Source of the DNA: Albugo candida
Taxonomy: Eukaryota; Oomycota; Peronosporomycetes; Albuginales
Direction: 5' to 3'
Length of the DNA: 64,000 nucleotides
Assembly: GCA_040437565.1 (NCBI GenBank)
Contig: JBDOQK010000032.1
Coordinates: 310,001-374,000, forward strand
A program made the translations under genes and the position numbers. Under the pieces are notes generated by a model. The model did no database searches and was not told where the DNA came from. It saw nothing but the letters and a program-made list of their open reading frames with translations. Positions within the stretch are counted from its first letter, which is position 1. Every line of letters begins with the position of its first letter. Below, one piece after another: positions 44,204 through 56,117 of this stretch.

Positions 44204-46750
44204 TTATGTCTGCGCAATCTTTAAATCAATGGACATCAAAGAAGCTACAAAAGTGGAGATCATTTTCGGCTTGACCTCCACGATATCTTCATACGTCAAA
44301 AAAACCGTCGCACCAACTTTCTGCGCACAGCTAATTGCATATTTCGCATTATTGATTTTTTCATCGTCCGACTCGCCGCTAGTCACTTGATCCCAATTCA
44401 CTGCACGTGACTCAACTGCGTGTACCAGATCCAATAAATATATTCCATTGGAGAGCACACCGTCCCGGAAGGCAGACATTTGTGCTTTTGATCGTCCTGA
44501 CTGCTGCACTTTGGCATTCGCCCACTCGATAATGTCCTTGTCAGTAATTGGATGGCCACCATTCCGAGCCAAACTTGTCAAGATCTTCAGTTGCTGGTGT
44601 CGCATACTCTGCCACATAATGGATAAGATGAGCTTCTTATTGCCGTCAAAGATATCCGCACCGCCAATGTTGACCAGCGAGAATTGAAATGGAGCATCCT
44701 TTCCGATATCCACACAGTAATTACAATTTTCCACCTTTTGATACGTATTCGGTGCGTTCATATGAACTTTGGACCATTGAACTACTCCTTTTTCAATTCG
44801 GTCAAATACTTTGAGTAACGCGATGCCATCACGCACGTCGGAGAACAGATGATTGATGTGTAGCCCATCGATTCCCATTGAATTGATCCACATGCGGAAG
44901 ACACGTTCTTCTCGAGTATCTCCGACATCATCGTACAGAATCTCATTCAATTTCTTCATGTCTGCCTCCACAACATCAAGAGATGGACAAGTATTGAATA
45001 ATTGAGCCACAAACGACATATTGAGTTTGGGGTTCCCATTGGTGATATCGTGAGGTTTGATGAACGTTTCCACTTGCAGGTGTCGAGCGTTTTGGATGAC
45101 GTGTGCGGCGCGTCCTTGTCCGGTTTGTTCGTTGCATAAGTCACATTGATTCGGTGCAATGTGATGAAGCAAAACGCTGTACGCATGCGCATCCTTTACA
45201 TCGCTGCTGAAATTACTAATTCGGTGTGGATGTCCGGCACCCTGCAAGTGATAATTCATCCATCGAAGTAAGATTTGGTCAGGTGGGAGACGCATAAACT
45301 CTTCCAAGGATTCACCATCGAGTAATAATCGAACTAATTCGGGATGATTCTTCAAATTGATGGTAGACGTCAGCTGGATTTTGATGATTTGCCACACAAG
45401 CCCAAGCACTAGAATCGGTTTGCCTTCAATCAAATCCACCGGTCCAATATTAACGACACTGCAGCCGATGCTTTTGGCGGCGTTGATGCAGAGATTGAGA
45501 TTTTCGGTCATTTCGTACACATTAAGAGCTTTTGTTGTGGTGTTGTTGATGGCACGGGAATCAATAGTTTCTGGAACAGCCTCATTCAAAAGCTTACACA
45601 GTAAAACTCCATCTGCCACCGACAAAAAAAGACCGTCATCGTCGGTGGAAATTGGAAGCAAATGAGATAACTGTGAATCACGACCCAAGCAATTATTAAT
45701 ATGTTCCGTGAATGCAGTTTTCTCGGCTTCAGAGTATGAATGGACACCACCTGCACTTCCTCGGACTTCATGTATGACACTGGAGGTATGAGGTCGTGAT
45801 CCCGTTTTAGAAACGCTGTATAGAGGCTGACTTGGATTGCTTACTTTCCGTTCCGATGGCCATGAGAATTTTCTACTACGTTCACCCATTTTGATTATGT
45901 TCGAGTCATCCGATGCTACGGGTGTTGAAGGAGCCTTCAACGATTGTTTTGATGTTTCACTGCTATTTGGTGCTGGCCACTGAGATTGAGAAAAAACACT
46001 GGATGTCGATGATCCGTGAGCTGGGGATGGAATGTTGCTCGACGGTGGCCATTGAGGCTTTGTGCCAGAAGACTCTTGTGATGAGTGAGCTCGTTGGGAT
46101 CGCATCGGGGTGCTTGATGGAGGCCAGGGAGCTTTCTTCACGCCAGGTTGACCACTTTTTGGTGGCCATTGAGGTTTACCCGACATTGTATTGCTACCAG
46201 AAATGCTAGAATCTTGAGAAGATTGGGGAGGCCATTTTGCTTTCTGGATGGGGCTTACGGTCACCGGCGGGCCAGTCTCATGGGCGACGAGTTTGCTGCT
46301 CTCTTGGGTCGATTTAGGTGGCCATTGCGGTTTATTCGCCCACGGTAAGTTGGACGATAGTTTCGGAGCAGTGTTTTCTTGCTGCTGCGGTGGAGGTACC
46401 ACTTGTTTACTCACTTCGCCTGTGGTCTGCAAAGTGGTTTCTACTGGTTTTTGAGTCCCAAGAGCACCGAAAACAAGCGTTCCATTGCGGAGATCTCGAA
46501 CGACATTCATAAACTCTACAAATGTAATTTTTCCATGAATTTCCCATTCTCTTGTAGATTTCACGATCTGAAGGTCATTCGACGTAATTTCGTCATGATG
46601 TTCACCACATTCGAGCAACACCGGACCAATCATTGGAAACGAGATCGTGGCTGCCGAATCGAGGTCATGCTGCTTGAAGCTGGCTTTGAAATTGTGTATC
46701 TCTTTTGGAGAGAAAATCTGCAAGAAGCTGGATGGAAGTTGATAGCTCAT
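44204..46750 (-). CDS. Fimbrin/plastin actin-bundling protein with WPP-repeat insert
   Basis: 848 residues from MSYQLPSS (46750); the frame stays open upstream to 46870 but looks like leader. Residues 1-90 resemble an EF-hand pair (FSPKEIHNFKASFKQHDLDS, then ITFVEFMNVV). Residues about 120-280 are a Pro/Ser-rich insert with five WPP motifs (PQWPPKS, AKWPPQS, PQWPPKS, APWPPSS, PQWPPSS) and degenerate ones. Four calponin-homology domains follow: DGVLLCKLLN with NLCINAAKSIGC, LLRWMNYHL, RVFRMWINSMGI with DGIALLKVFD, and IIEWANAKVQ. Fimbrins crosslink actin filaments through two tandem CH pairs. The long WPP insert is unusual and may bind SH3- or profilin-type partners (inference). Confidence 0.92.
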   Translation of the reverse strand: MSYQLPSSFLQIFSPKEIHNFKASFKQHDLDSAATISFPMIGPVLLECGEHHDEITSNDLQIVKSTREWEIHGKITFVEFMNVVRDLRNGTLVFGALGTQKPVETTLQTTGEVSKQVVPPPQQQENTAPKLSSNLPWANKPQWPPKSTQESSKLVAHETGPPVTVSPIQKAKWPPQSSQDSSISGSNTMSGKPQWPPKSGQPGVKKAPWPPSSTPMRSQRAHSSQESSGTKPQWPPSSNIPSPAHGSSTSSVFSQSQWPAPNSSETSKQSLKAPSTPVASDDSNIIKMGERSRKFSWPSERKVSNPSQPLYSVSKTGSRPHTSSVIHEVRGSAGGVHSYSEAEKTAFTEHINNCLGRDSQLSHLLPISTDDDGLFLSVADGVLLCKLLNEAVPETIDSRAINNTTTKALNVYEMTENLNLCINAAKSIGCSVVNIGPVDLIEGKPILVLGLVWQIIKIQLTSTINLKNHPELVRLLLDGESLEEFMRLPPDQILLRWMNYHLQGAGHPHRISNFSSDVKDAHAYSVLLHHIAPNQCDLCNEQTGQGRAAHVIQNARHLQVETFIKPHDITNGNPKLNMSFVAQLFNTCPSLDVVEADMKKLNEILYDDVGDTREERVFRMWINSMGIDGLHINHLFSDVRDGIALLKVFDRIEKGVVQWSKVHMNAPNTYQKVENCNYCVDIGKDAPFQFSLVNIGGADIFDGNKKLILSIMWQSMRHQQLKILTSLARNGGHPITDKDIIEWANAKVQQSGRSKAQMSAFRDGVLSNGIYLLDLVHAVESRAVNWDQVTSGESDDEKINNAKYAISCAQKVGATVFLTYEDIVEVKPKMISTFVASLMSIDLKIAQT

Positions 46751-46872
46751 CCGCTTTCCTTCTGTTCGTTCAAAGAAGTAATGTGTTCGTAAAGGAATAC
46801 TGAACAGGCAAATAAAATGTGAGAAAGTCTGTAGGCTTCGTATCGAGTAGAAGGGGGTATCAATGTTCACAG

Positions 46873-46972
46873 NNNNNNNNNNNNNNNNNNNNNNNNNNNN
46901 NNNNNNNNNNNNNNNNNNNNNNNNNNNNNNNNNNNNNNNNNNNNNNNNNNNNNNNNNNNNNNNNNNNNNNNN
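46873..46972. other. 100-N gap without visible flanking overlap
   Basis: The only gap in the window whose two sides show no shared sequence. It lies between the fimbrin 5' end and the PPWD1 3' end, in non-coding DNA. Confidence 0.9.
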
Positions 46973-47007
46973 ATCCCACGCAAGAGGCTTTCACCATATA
47001 TTAATAC

Positions 47008-48993
47008 CTAAAAGACATCAATATTGAGAATTTTAATCTCTTCGCAAGGTCGATCGTACTTGTCCGTACGCGTTTGTTCAATCGAAGACACTGTGTCCTT
47101 CCCATGCTCCACACGACCAAACACAGTGTGTTTATTATCGAGCCATGGCGTCGGTACAGTTGTGATAAAAAACTGAGAGCCGTTTGTATTGGGACCCGAA
47201 TTTGCCATCGACACAGTGAAGGCTCGATCATGTCGTAAGTTCCGATTTAGTTCGTCCTCAAACTCCCCACCCCAAATCGATTCGCCACCGGTTCCATCGC
47301 CAAGTGGATCGCCCGTTTGTACCATGAAATTCTTGATCACACGATGGAAAATCACATTGTCGTAGTATCCATTGCGTGCGTGTGTGCAGAAATTCTCTAC
47401 CGTGCGAGGACATTCTTTTGGAAATAGTTTCACAGTTATATCGCCAATAGTTGTATGGATAATGATAGTGTCACCCATAACCTTCGAACTCGACTCGGAG
47501 GCCACTTGCAATTCTTCCATTGTTGGCTTCTCGTTAAACACATCTCTTCCAATGCTTGTATCGTCTTCGTCCTCTTCCGCTGGCTCACGTGTTGAGAAAA
47601 GATAGAATCGATTTTTCTTGTATGAAGTACAGAATAAAGTCGGATCGACTGGATCCGATCGATCGGAATCGGTCATAACCATGGAATCTTGCTTCAGCTT
47701 GGAGCTGGACGCATTACGAATTTGCTTTTCCATCTGAGTATTTACTTTAAGCTTCTCTTGAAATAACGCGACACGCAGAAATCGATCCGTATTTTCGACT
47801 TTACCCAGAATACGAACGAACTTGTTGGTTTCGATATTGAGCACCTTGATTCCCAATAATGTTGGATAGAGGAGGAAATGACCACTTTCATCAAATGTGC
47901 AATTGGAAACAACTTCAGAAGCTGCAAGCTCTTTTTCCACTGCAGAACGTCGACCAAAATCTAACGCATCTAACGGAAGACTTTTATCCGCAAATGCATC
48001 CTGAAAAATAACCAAACTTTCATCGTACTTCCGTCTCAATTTCCCAGTTAGGAATCGAAATACGCGAATTTGAGCGTCTTTGGCAGTCAATGCAAAGTTC
48101 TCCCCTTGCGAGTCAATTGCAATTGACATTGGAATTGTCTTATGTTTTGCAAGTTCATACAAATCTGTCTCGCCTTTATACTTGAACGCCAACGAGTCTT
48201 CGGGGAAATTGAATGTTTCTGCGTTCCAGTATTCGATATGACCTTTTGCATCACAGCTTATGGTACAATCATAAACAGCATTATAGCCTAACAGAAGCAC
48301 TGGTGCCGTGTGAAGCTTGTCTATTGTATGAATGGGCTCGTGGGTCGCTTGATCAGCTTGATAAATTCTAATCCAGCTGCCTGTTTTATCGGAGATCGCT
48401 ATTTTTGGGAGAATCGCATTTTTTTGGTGAATCCAGCAGCACTCATTAGGGATGTATCCCACTTTGATCATGTTGACCATATCAAATCCGATCACATCAT
48501 AGAATTTGATGTTCTGGTCACTCGATGTGCTGCAAAGCCGAAGACCATCGGAAGACACCGCCAAGGCGAAAATCTCGTTCATATGCGCTTTGTAATGCTT
48601 CACAAACTCAATACCATGCAGCATCTTCTTCCAGAATTTTACATGTCCATCTTTACTCGCCGTTATGATGAATTGTGTCTCTGGAGCGACGACCACATGC
48701 GTCACAATATCTCGATGCATGTAGCTTTTCTCGTACATTTCAGCGGATGGTATATTGGTAAGATATGATTCCTCAAATAAAAGTTTGGGTTTCTTTGTTT
48801 TTCGCTTGGGTGGCATTGGCATTGGCATCGTATCAGCGTCATTTTCTTCGTCGGTAAATGTGTCGGAAGATGGGCGCTTTGCGATCGCCATGACGTCTTT
48901 CATCCAATCAACATCATCATTATGATAACGTATCTTTACTGTGTAGCTACCCGTTAACGTGATATCTTTGCAGCTGTTCAGACTCAGACACAA
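47008..48993 (-). CDS. PPWD1: PPWD1: WD40 plus cyclophilin peptidyl-prolyl isomerase
   Basis: A single exon of 661 residues. Residues about 80-350 match the PPWD1 propeller almost word for word with human: [57 protein letters not shown] follows, then the cyclophilin domain (about 505-661) with [34 protein letters not shown], the [18 protein letters not shown] core and [14 protein letters not shown]. The catalytic Arg-Phe-Gln-Trp set looks present (FHR, MVQ, WLDNKH). PPWD1 is a spliceosome-associated nuclear isomerase. Start: Met at 48993, or the Met at 48903 ([10 protein letters not shown]), as N-termini are not conserved. Confidence 0.95.
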   Translation of the reverse strand: MCLSLNSCKDITLTGSYTVKIRYHNDDVDWMKDVMAIAKRPSSDTFTDEENDADTMPMPMPPKRKTKKPKLLFEESYLTNIPSAEMYEKSYMHRDIVTHVVVAPETQFIITASKDGHVKFWKKMLHGIEFVKHYKAHMNEIFALAVSSDGLRLCSTSSDQNIKFYDVIGFDMVNMIKVGYIPNECCWIHQKNAILPKIAISDKTGSWIRIYQADQATHEPIHTIDKLHTAPVLLLGYNAVYDCTISCDAKGHIEYWNAETFNFPEDSLAFKYKGETDLYELAKHKTIPMSIAIDSQGENFALTAKDAQIRVFRFLTGKLRRKYDESLVIFQDAFADKSLPLDALDFGRRSAVEKELAASEVVSNCTFDESGHFLLYPTLLGIKVLNIETNKFVRILGKVENTDRFLRVALFQEKLKVNTQMEKQIRNASSSKLKQDSMVMTDSDRSDPVDPTLFCTSYKKNRFYLFSTREPAEEDEDDTSIGRDVFNEKPTMEELQVASESSSKVMGDTIIIHTTIGDITVKLFPKECPRTVENFCTHARNGYYDNVIFHRVIKNFMVQTGDPLGDGTGGESIWGGEFEDELNRNLRHDRAFTVSMANSGPNTNGSQFFITTVPTPWLDNKHTVFGRVEHGKDTVSSIEQTRTDKYDRPCEEIKILNIDVF

Positions 48994-49437
48994 GTCTGTG
49001 CTTAGTTAATAAAAAATGATTTTGCAGGTTCACAAGATCAGCATTTTCTAACACGAGTTATCTATAACGACATGCAAACTTTGTAGCTCCCTTGAATAAA
49101 AACGCTTTCAATCACAATATGAGCAGTTAGGAACATGTCAGAACAAAGCGTATTTTCAACGTTTCATACCTTTTAGTTTTTCTATAGGACTGACTCTATC
49201 CTGATAGAAATGACTTGTTATAGAAAAACTTGTTTTTTTTCGAGGTAAAAGTAGGATCAGAATGCTTGAAGAAGCCTTCATCAGCATTCAAACACCCTTT
49301 TTGTATCTGTTTTGACTCCACTGCCTACTCCATCAAACTCAGTCACAGAAAAGCGCCAATTCGTCGAATTCCATGTTTACTCGCGTGCCTATTAATCGCA
49401 ATAATCCATCAGAGTTGCTCAGGCGCAAGTGTAAAAA
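48994..49437. other. Intergenic divergent region
   Basis: 444 bp between PPWD1 and the PH protein. An overlapping short frame with a hydrophobic stretch (49230-49475) has no support. Confidence 0.5.
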
Positions 49438-50365
49438 ATGCTACAAGTTGCTCCGAATTTCGCATCAAGTATTGAGACTACGCAATCTGTGCGTGCTTTT
49501 GACGAACCACACTCTAAGCGAATGAGAGGAGTATTTCACCATATTTCTCATGCGAGACGAAAGCTTGGGCTTTTAAGGCATAGGACGGACTCGCATCGGT
49601 CGCCTCCTTCCCCACAAGCAAGGACGCAACGCACGTCGAGGCTAACAAGGCAGAGTACTAGTCGGATGAGTCGAATTGGAATCACATTTGGTAAAAACAA
49701 GAGCAAGAAATGTGTTCATTTTGATTTCTCACACGAAGAAATCGAACGTTCAATGACTACAGAGGAAGAAAAAGAATCATATCATTATTCACGGAAAGAA
49801 CTGGATTACGTGATGGCTCGTGCCAGAGAGGATGGTGCCTGTACAATGATGGGTTCAACGCTCTTTCAGCCAGCTGGAACGATTTTACAGCAAGGCACAT
49901 TGACATTCCCTTCTGGCCGACCATTCCTCAAGCATTCGGCCTTCCTGACTCGAAAAACATTTTATTGCTTACTGCTGTCCAAGTACGTGTCCATACGATC
50001 TGAGTAGTGTTTTCTTTTCTGACTCATTACCACGCAGTTGTGAATTTCTACTTTTTCGCTCGGCGGCCGATGCGGCACAACGAGTGGAGTGTTCTGCTCG
50101 CTTTGAAATGCATTCACTAAAGGAATGCAGTGCGATGAGTACAACACAAAAACTTGCTCTTTCGGATTACGAATTACCAATCGCTTCACCAACTGCATTT
50201 TTTCTCGATCTTGTGCAATTGCATCCAACAAACGAAGGAAAAACGTCACAAAGAGTACTTATCGTGACAAAAGATCAGCTCACAGCGCGTAATTGGATAC
50301 TAGCCTTAACCAAAGCCCAGCAGATATATTCGGCAACCATTGGAAGGGGTAGTGCTAAGAACTGA
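49438..50365 (+). CDS. PH-domain-like protein
   Basis: Exons 49438-49982 and 50038-50365 (55-bp intron, GTACGT...CGCAG) give 290 residues. The first 85 are Arg/Ser/His-rich and basic. The C-terminal 140 residues read like a pleckstrin-homology fold: GTLTFPSGRPFLKHSAFLTR, then KTFYCLLLSNCEFLLFRSAA, a variable loop, RVLIVTKDQLTARNWILALT and KAQQIYSAT, with the closing Trp-containing helix. PH domains bind phosphoinositides or proteins at membranes. No second domain is present. The start is uncertain, since a small upstream exon could exist. Confidence 0.65.
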
Positions 50366-50569
50366 TACTAATTGGAATAGATGAGATTTTTATTGCAATT
50401 CACTTTTAGTCAAAAGGTCGGATATGTCTGGCAAAGTAAAAATCCAAATCGTAGANNNNNNNNNNNNNNNNNNNNNNNNNNNNNNNNNNNNNNNNNNNNN
50501 NNNNNNNNNNNNNNNNNNNNNNNNNNNNNNNNNNNNNNNNNNNNNNNNNNNNNNNTCAAAAGGTCGGAT

Positions 50570-51327
<758 letters not shown>

Positions 51328-51350
51328 CCAATTACATTGCACTTAAGATC

Positions 51351-52607
51351 CTAATGATGCGGCGAATTCTGTCCGCATTTCAAATCAGAAGCACAATTTC
51401 GAGGATATCGTTTACTAGCTTTCTCAACTTGTATTGTGGTATGTGTAATCCCCATCGATAGCAAGTAGTCTTGAGCTTCATGTAATGCGTTATCTGGATC
51501 GTCCGAAATCAAATGCACACTGAGTGACGGAAGCCCTGCGCTTAATGACCAAATATGTAGATCGTGGAGACCGTATACAGACGCACATGCCCGCAACCCG
51601 ACTTCGATCTCTTTATGATCAATTCCTTCGGGCGTTCCCTCCATCAATACGTGCAAACTGCTAGTGACAATGCCGAACGTAGTTCCGAGTACAACGATCG
51701 AAAAGATAAAGGTCGCAATTGGATCGGCAATTTGCCAGGATGGGTTATACCAAATCAATCCTCCCGCAATGCATACACCGATACTTTGTATAAAATCGCC
51801 CAAAGCGTGGATATAAGCCGCTTCAATGTTGAGATTTTCGAGCGTGATGAGTCGTCTCTTGTTTTTCGCATCTGCCAAATTCTTGTCTGATTGAATCACA
51901 TGATGCTCTCCGTTTCCGTTATGAGGCGTATGCTGGTCTTTTTCATGTTTATGCTCTTGATGCTGGCCATGCCCACCATGACTATGTCCATGACTGTGGC
52001 TGTGTCCATGACTGTGCCCACCATGGCTATGACCATGATTATGACCGTGTCCGAGGATCCGCATAAGGATCAAATTGACTCCAAGTCCGATGCACGCCAC
52101 AATAAACATAAGTTTGCCATTTACATGTTCTGTCGGATGTGGCTGTAAACAATCCATGAGACGTTCAATCGCGGCATAGACTAGCACTCCTGTAAGCACC
52201 CAAATGACAAGGACACTTGTAATAGCACCAATCACTTCTGCACGCAAAAATCCAAAACTCAACTTTGCTGAAGCAGGCAGAGTACTCACCCAAATTGCGA
52301 ATAGCGAGATACAAAATCCAGCCACATCTGATAATAGGTGGGCTGCATCCGTCATAATGGCAAGACTCCCTGCTAAAGTCCCTCCGAATACTTCAGCAAG
52401 CATGAAAAGAATCGAAAACATACACGCCAACTGCAGTTTTCGTTTTGCTCGTAATGAGCTCTCATCCAGTGCAATTCGACGCATGGAAGGAGAATCAGCC
52501 ACTAGAGGATTAGGTCTAGAATCTTGGGAGCCGTAATTTTGTACAGATAGCTCTTTTGACACTAGTAAACTTTTTTGTGCCTCAATATCTTGATGCAAAT
52601 TGCTCAT
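51351..52607 (-). CDS. Cation diffusion facilitator zinc transporter (ZnT/SLC30 type)
   Basis: A single exon of 418 residues. CDF proteins export or compartmentalise Zn2+ as proton antiporters. Six hydrophobic helices are visible. The metal site pairs are TDAAHLLSD in helix 2 and AAYIHALGDFIQSIG in helix 5 (HxxxD in each, the zinc-selective type). Between helices 4 and 5 lies a long His-rich loop (HGHGHNHGHSHGGHSHGH onward), typical of vesicular ZnT2/3/4/8-like members. The C-terminal cytosolic domain includes VHLISDD and the final cysteines. No signal peptide is expected. Location in vesicle or Golgi membranes is inferred. It converges with the ATAT gene, 23 bp between ends. Confidence 0.94.
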   Translation of the reverse strand: MSNLHQDIEAQKSLLVSKELSVQNYGSQDSRPNPLVADSPSMRRIALDESSLRAKRKLQLACMFSILFMLAEVFGGTLAGSLAIMTDAAHLLSDVAGFCISLFAIWVSTLPASAKLSFGFLRAEVIGAITSVLVIWVLTGVLVYAAIERLMDCLQPHPTEHVNGKLMFIVACIGLGVNLILMRILGHGHNHGHSHGGHSHGHSHSHGHSHGGHGQHQEHKHEKDQHTPHNGNGEHHVIQSDKNLADAKNKRRLITLENLNIEAAYIHALGDFIQSIGVCIAGGLIWYNPSWQIADPIATFIFSIVVLGTTFGIVTSSLHVLMEGTPEGIDHKEIEVGLRACASVYGLHDLHIWSLSAGLPSLSVHLISDDPDNALHEAQDYLLSMGITHTTIQVEKASKRYPRNCASDLKCGQNSPHH

Positions 52608-52879
52608 TTCGTTTTAGTAACTGCGCACCAATGAAAAGACGTCGGCGTTGACAGTTATATATTATATTATAGAGGTTCACGATATTCACGCTATGAGGAC
52701 ACATAAAGCGCGCTGACACTCTTTTTCTGTAATGAGGCGGACTAGCTTTCCCCAGCATCAACGTGTAGATGCCACACATTCCTTGCATGATGAGAAACGT
52801 GTTGTTCCGCCGCCGGATAACACCCGAATAGAAGCCTCATTTGAGTCCCCACTTCGAAAACGCATCATACATTTGTTTT

Positions 52880-54898
52880 TCAAATTTGCAAAATGAGGTC
52901 TGGGTCGGTTTCAATGCCGCTTTCTCGAATCGACTCACTTAATCGAGCCAGTGTCGAGTTTCTGTTAAACACGATTGGACCGTCTTCCGGCTCATTGCAG
53001 CCATAGTCGATATTTACAGTCGCAATTGATTCTTCATCGTCTTCCCGATGTGTCAGATTGGTCCCAATGCCTTTATAAAGATACCCACGCTTTGGACCAG
53101 CTACGGTGGAGGCTAACGATATCCTATGGTGGTCAACCATGAATTCAGAAAGCGCTTTTTCATCTTCGTCGCCTTGTACTGTCGATCTCAACGACATAAA
53201 CGTATTTGTGATTTCATGGATCGACGAATTTGTCAAATTGGGCTCAAGACCAAGAGGCACATGAGAGTTCTTCAAATCCTCCAATTCTAGCAAAGGGTTT
53301 CTTCTTTTAGTGACTTGCATAGCGCGCTGCACATCATGCTCTTCATCCACGCCATAACTCATCTGGAGGTCCCACTCATCATCCGCCTCGGGTAAGGTCT
53401 CATTTTGGAATCGACTGGCGGGGTTTTGAAGTTTGACTCGGGAAACTAGATCTGTGAGTAAGTCTCGCTCTTCCTTTTGAAGCGTTTCTTCGTGATGCCT
53501 TAGCGCATATGATGTCAATGTGGCGCCATGAACGAGCGATTTCCTTGATTTTATACGAGACCTCGACTTTTCCTCACTATCTTGAGCACACGATGAAGCG
53601 CGATGAAGCTGATCCTTCCTTTCCGTTCGAATTGGATTCGAATACGCATCGGTTCCCGGGAAAGCGATCTCACCTATTGCGGATTGAATCACCCTTGGAT
53701 CTTCCGGTCTAGTACTAGGTTGGAGATACGCAGAAGCTCCACGTTGCATTGGATGCCACAATTTCGAGTTTGTTTTCAACTTGGAAGTCTGTTTTTCATC
53801 CATCACCGAGTATGCCGAAGCGGTGATGCTACTTGCCAACGCTCGGTGATCCGTCTCGTTCGTGCAAACCAGGCATATACGAAGCTTTACAAGCTTACAA
53901 TGTTTTTCACTACGATTGGTAGAGCCCAAATCTCCCCCATGAGCAAACGTAAATGATTGACTACAAGCTGAGCACACAACTTCGCCACAAGCTCTACAGC
54001 GCGTTTTTCTGAGAAAGAAGTGAAAGCGGACTTGACATATATCGCATTGTGATCGTTCATTTTTCGCCACAAGATCCAAATCGCTAAGAAGGTGTAATTG
54101 ACTCAGTCTTTTTTGCTGTAGAAACTTGGTAAAACTTGCTACCATTAGCACGCGGCGACGACATGCAAGAAAATAAATGGGTCGAGGAAGTCGCAAGTTC
54201 CCTTTTAGACTCACTTGGACGCAATGAACGAGATCCAAATATCCCTTCTGCTCGGACTCCATGAACACATATCCTGTGTTATACATACTTCCCCGTATGT
54301 ATCCTAATTTATGTCTTAAATCAGGACAAGAGTCTAATTGGATCGAGTGGATAGACCGAACCCAGCCTCTGTGACCTTTTTGATCCTGGAATACATCTTG
54401 ACATTCTAACGTGCAAAAGTCTCGATTGCGGATAAATGGTGAGGGTATTTCAATAGCTGTCCATTTAACTGTCACTTGATGCATTTGATTCTCTGCCGTC
54501 GGTCTTACTAATGTGTGTAGTACAACCGAGTCCAATATATCTTCATTGTACAGGTGTGCAAAAGTGCGCATTTTACTTGTCGTCGACGTATCGAAAAATC
54601 GTGCAATTTCTTCTTGTGTAGCCTTTACCCTTGTAGCTCCACACACATATTGGACCTCATGATGCTTGTCATGAGTTTCCAATATGGAAAGGCGCTCTCG
54701 TTCTCGCCCACGAAACAACTGAATGTTGCGATGAGAGCCTGCCGGGATCCATTCGATAGGTCCGGACGCACTTTGTAAGGTTTCAACCAGCGAGCGCGCC
54801 GAATTTTTTGCTTTTGTGATCAAAAAGTCTCGTTCTTGATCAGAAAGCGGCGGACACTGAAAGTAATTCTCGGGAAGATTAAAACGTTTCCGGGACAT
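52880..54898 (-). CDS. START-like plus FYVE-related zinc finger protein
   Basis: A single exon of 672 residues. Residues about 15-270 resemble the START-like lipid-binding domain found before FYVE fingers in many oomycete proteins, with TAIEIPSPFIRNRDFCTLEC and GWVRSIHSIQLDSCPDL. Residues about 285-350 are a FYVE-type double zinc finger: CDICQVRFHFFLRKTRCRAC, then GEVVCSACS and RICLVC. The basic patch is RKTRCRACG rather than the canonical RRHHCRxCG, so binding to PI3P may be weakened. The C-terminal 320 residues are polar and disordered-looking. The architecture is much expanded in oomycetes, supporting the proposed host group. Role in endosomal traffic is inferred. Confidence 0.85.
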   Translation of the reverse strand: MSRKRFNLPENYFQCPPLSDQERDFLITKAKNSARSLVETLQSASGPIEWIPAGSHRNIQLFRGRERERLSILETHDKHHEVQYVCGATRVKATQEEIARFFDTSTTSKMRTFAHLYNEDILDSVVLHTLVRPTAENQMHQVTVKWTAIEIPSPFIRNRDFCTLECQDVFQDQKGHRGWVRSIHSIQLDSCPDLRHKLGYIRGSMYNTGYVFMESEQKGYLDLVHCVQVSLKGNLRLPRPIYFLACRRRVLMVASFTKFLQQKRLSQLHLLSDLDLVAKNERSQCDICQVRFHFFLRKTRCRACGEVVCSACSQSFTFAHGGDLGSTNRSEKHCKLVKLRICLVCTNETDHRALASSITASAYSVMDEKQTSKLKTNSKLWHPMQRGASAYLQPSTRPEDPRVIQSAIGEIAFPGTDAYSNPIRTERKDQLHRASSCAQDSEEKSRSRIKSRKSLVHGATLTSYALRHHEETLQKEERDLLTDLVSRVKLQNPASRFQNETLPEADDEWDLQMSYGVDEEHDVQRAMQVTKRRNPLLELEDLKNSHVPLGLEPNLTNSSIHEITNTFMSLRSTVQGDEDEKALSEFMVDHHRISLASTVAGPKRGYLYKGIGTNLTHREDDEESIATVNIDYGCNEPEDGPIVFNRNSTLARLSESIRESGIETDPDLILQI

Positions 54899-56117
54899 CG
54901 TGGACTGTGATGAAGCTCTAATGCAAAAGTGTATCGTTTATTCATGCGTCCCGGAAAATACACAAGAGGGTATGTATAGGTGCAAAGAGACTTGAGTGAG
55001 ATGGGTCATGCAGTCCGATTTATTCAGTTTTATGAAGGGTGGTAGTCAGAGAATAATTGGTGGAAAATCCATATAGATACAAAAATAATAGCTAAACGAG
55101 CTTAAGGCAGTCAGAATTTTGAATGCTAAGAAACTGCTCTCAATCGTATAAACTATGGGATTCGATGCGAGGGACACAGATGCAGCATTTTCTCCATACC
55201 ATAAGCGTAGAAGTAGTACCGCTACGTGTAGATCAGGTTCCAGTAGGGGTCCAAATTCATACCACTGGCTCTGAACTGGATGTTTGTCTACATCGAATCT
55301 GCGATTTAAGATTCGGATATTCTATCGCTGACTATAAAGTGCCAAATAGTATTGCTAAACTTCACGAATTTGCTTTCTGGGCTGATATAATGGATAGACA
55401 CGATTGGCTCGCCGCATAGAGCGCAAGAAACAGTGCCTTTGATGTGGCAATATACAGTTCGCAAAGCGCCAGTCGATAATTACATAGAGGAAATTGGATA
55501 CTGCACGGCAAGTACCTGGCGGGCGAATCACTGCGGTGGATAAAATACGTTTGCGAGAAGTATAGCATACTTTCTGAGTCACGTCGACCCCCTGTAGCAT
55601 TATAGCAAGCGATCTGTGCTAACAAGCGCAACAGAATAGTGAATGCATCTTTCGGTAAGGCCCTGACCGAGTGGCTAATTGCTCTTATTGCCCGCGTGTT
55701 TGTACAAGTAGTCGTGTAAAGAAACGCATTTTTTTCATGACTTTACGCTAATAGCTTTTATTTGCGTGAAAACCCCAGCTCTCTGTGCTGTGTAAAAGCG
55801 CCTGTCAGCCTATTTTGCCGCATAAGGTGTAGATAGATCACAGCACATGTCGCGCGTGGACATTTTCTATAGTACTTATCTATTATCTGTGTGATTCAGA
55901 ATTGTCGAAATATGGTGCGAGAGGATATCAGCAATCGACGGAAGCCTTATATCCGGTGAGTGCGATATTCTATTGCCAAGTGGGTATTGCCCGAAAGAAT
56001 GGACATCTATCAAACCACAAGACGTCATTATGCTCTCGTGCGGCATCCGATTCTCAAAAAGCCAGATACGACCGAAAAACATCACAGAACGAGCACTACA
56101 TTCGTACGACATCGAGA
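54899..56117. other. Gene-poor 1.2-kb region
   Basis: Divergent promoter space between the FYVE protein and the UBL gene. Frames at 55123-55419 (plus) and 55355-55631 (minus) are open but show no domain or consistent splice sites. No tRNA was recognised. Confidence 0.55.

Noticed and set aside
49230-49475. Small secreted-effector-like frame with a hydrophobic stretch
   Set aside because: The hydrophobic stretch is internal, not N-terminal, and the frame overlaps the better-supported PH gene.
51890-52060. Simple repeat in the ATG/CAT-rich stretch
   Set aside because: It encodes the His-rich loop of the zinc transporter and is explained by that protein.
55123-55631. Overlapping frames on both strands suggesting a gene
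   Set aside because: No domain, no coherent splice model, and both strands equally open.
55655-55740. GACCGAGTGGCTAATTGCTC, tRNA-Leu/Ser-like D-arm wording
   Set aside because: No matching T-arm or acceptor stem could be found around it.
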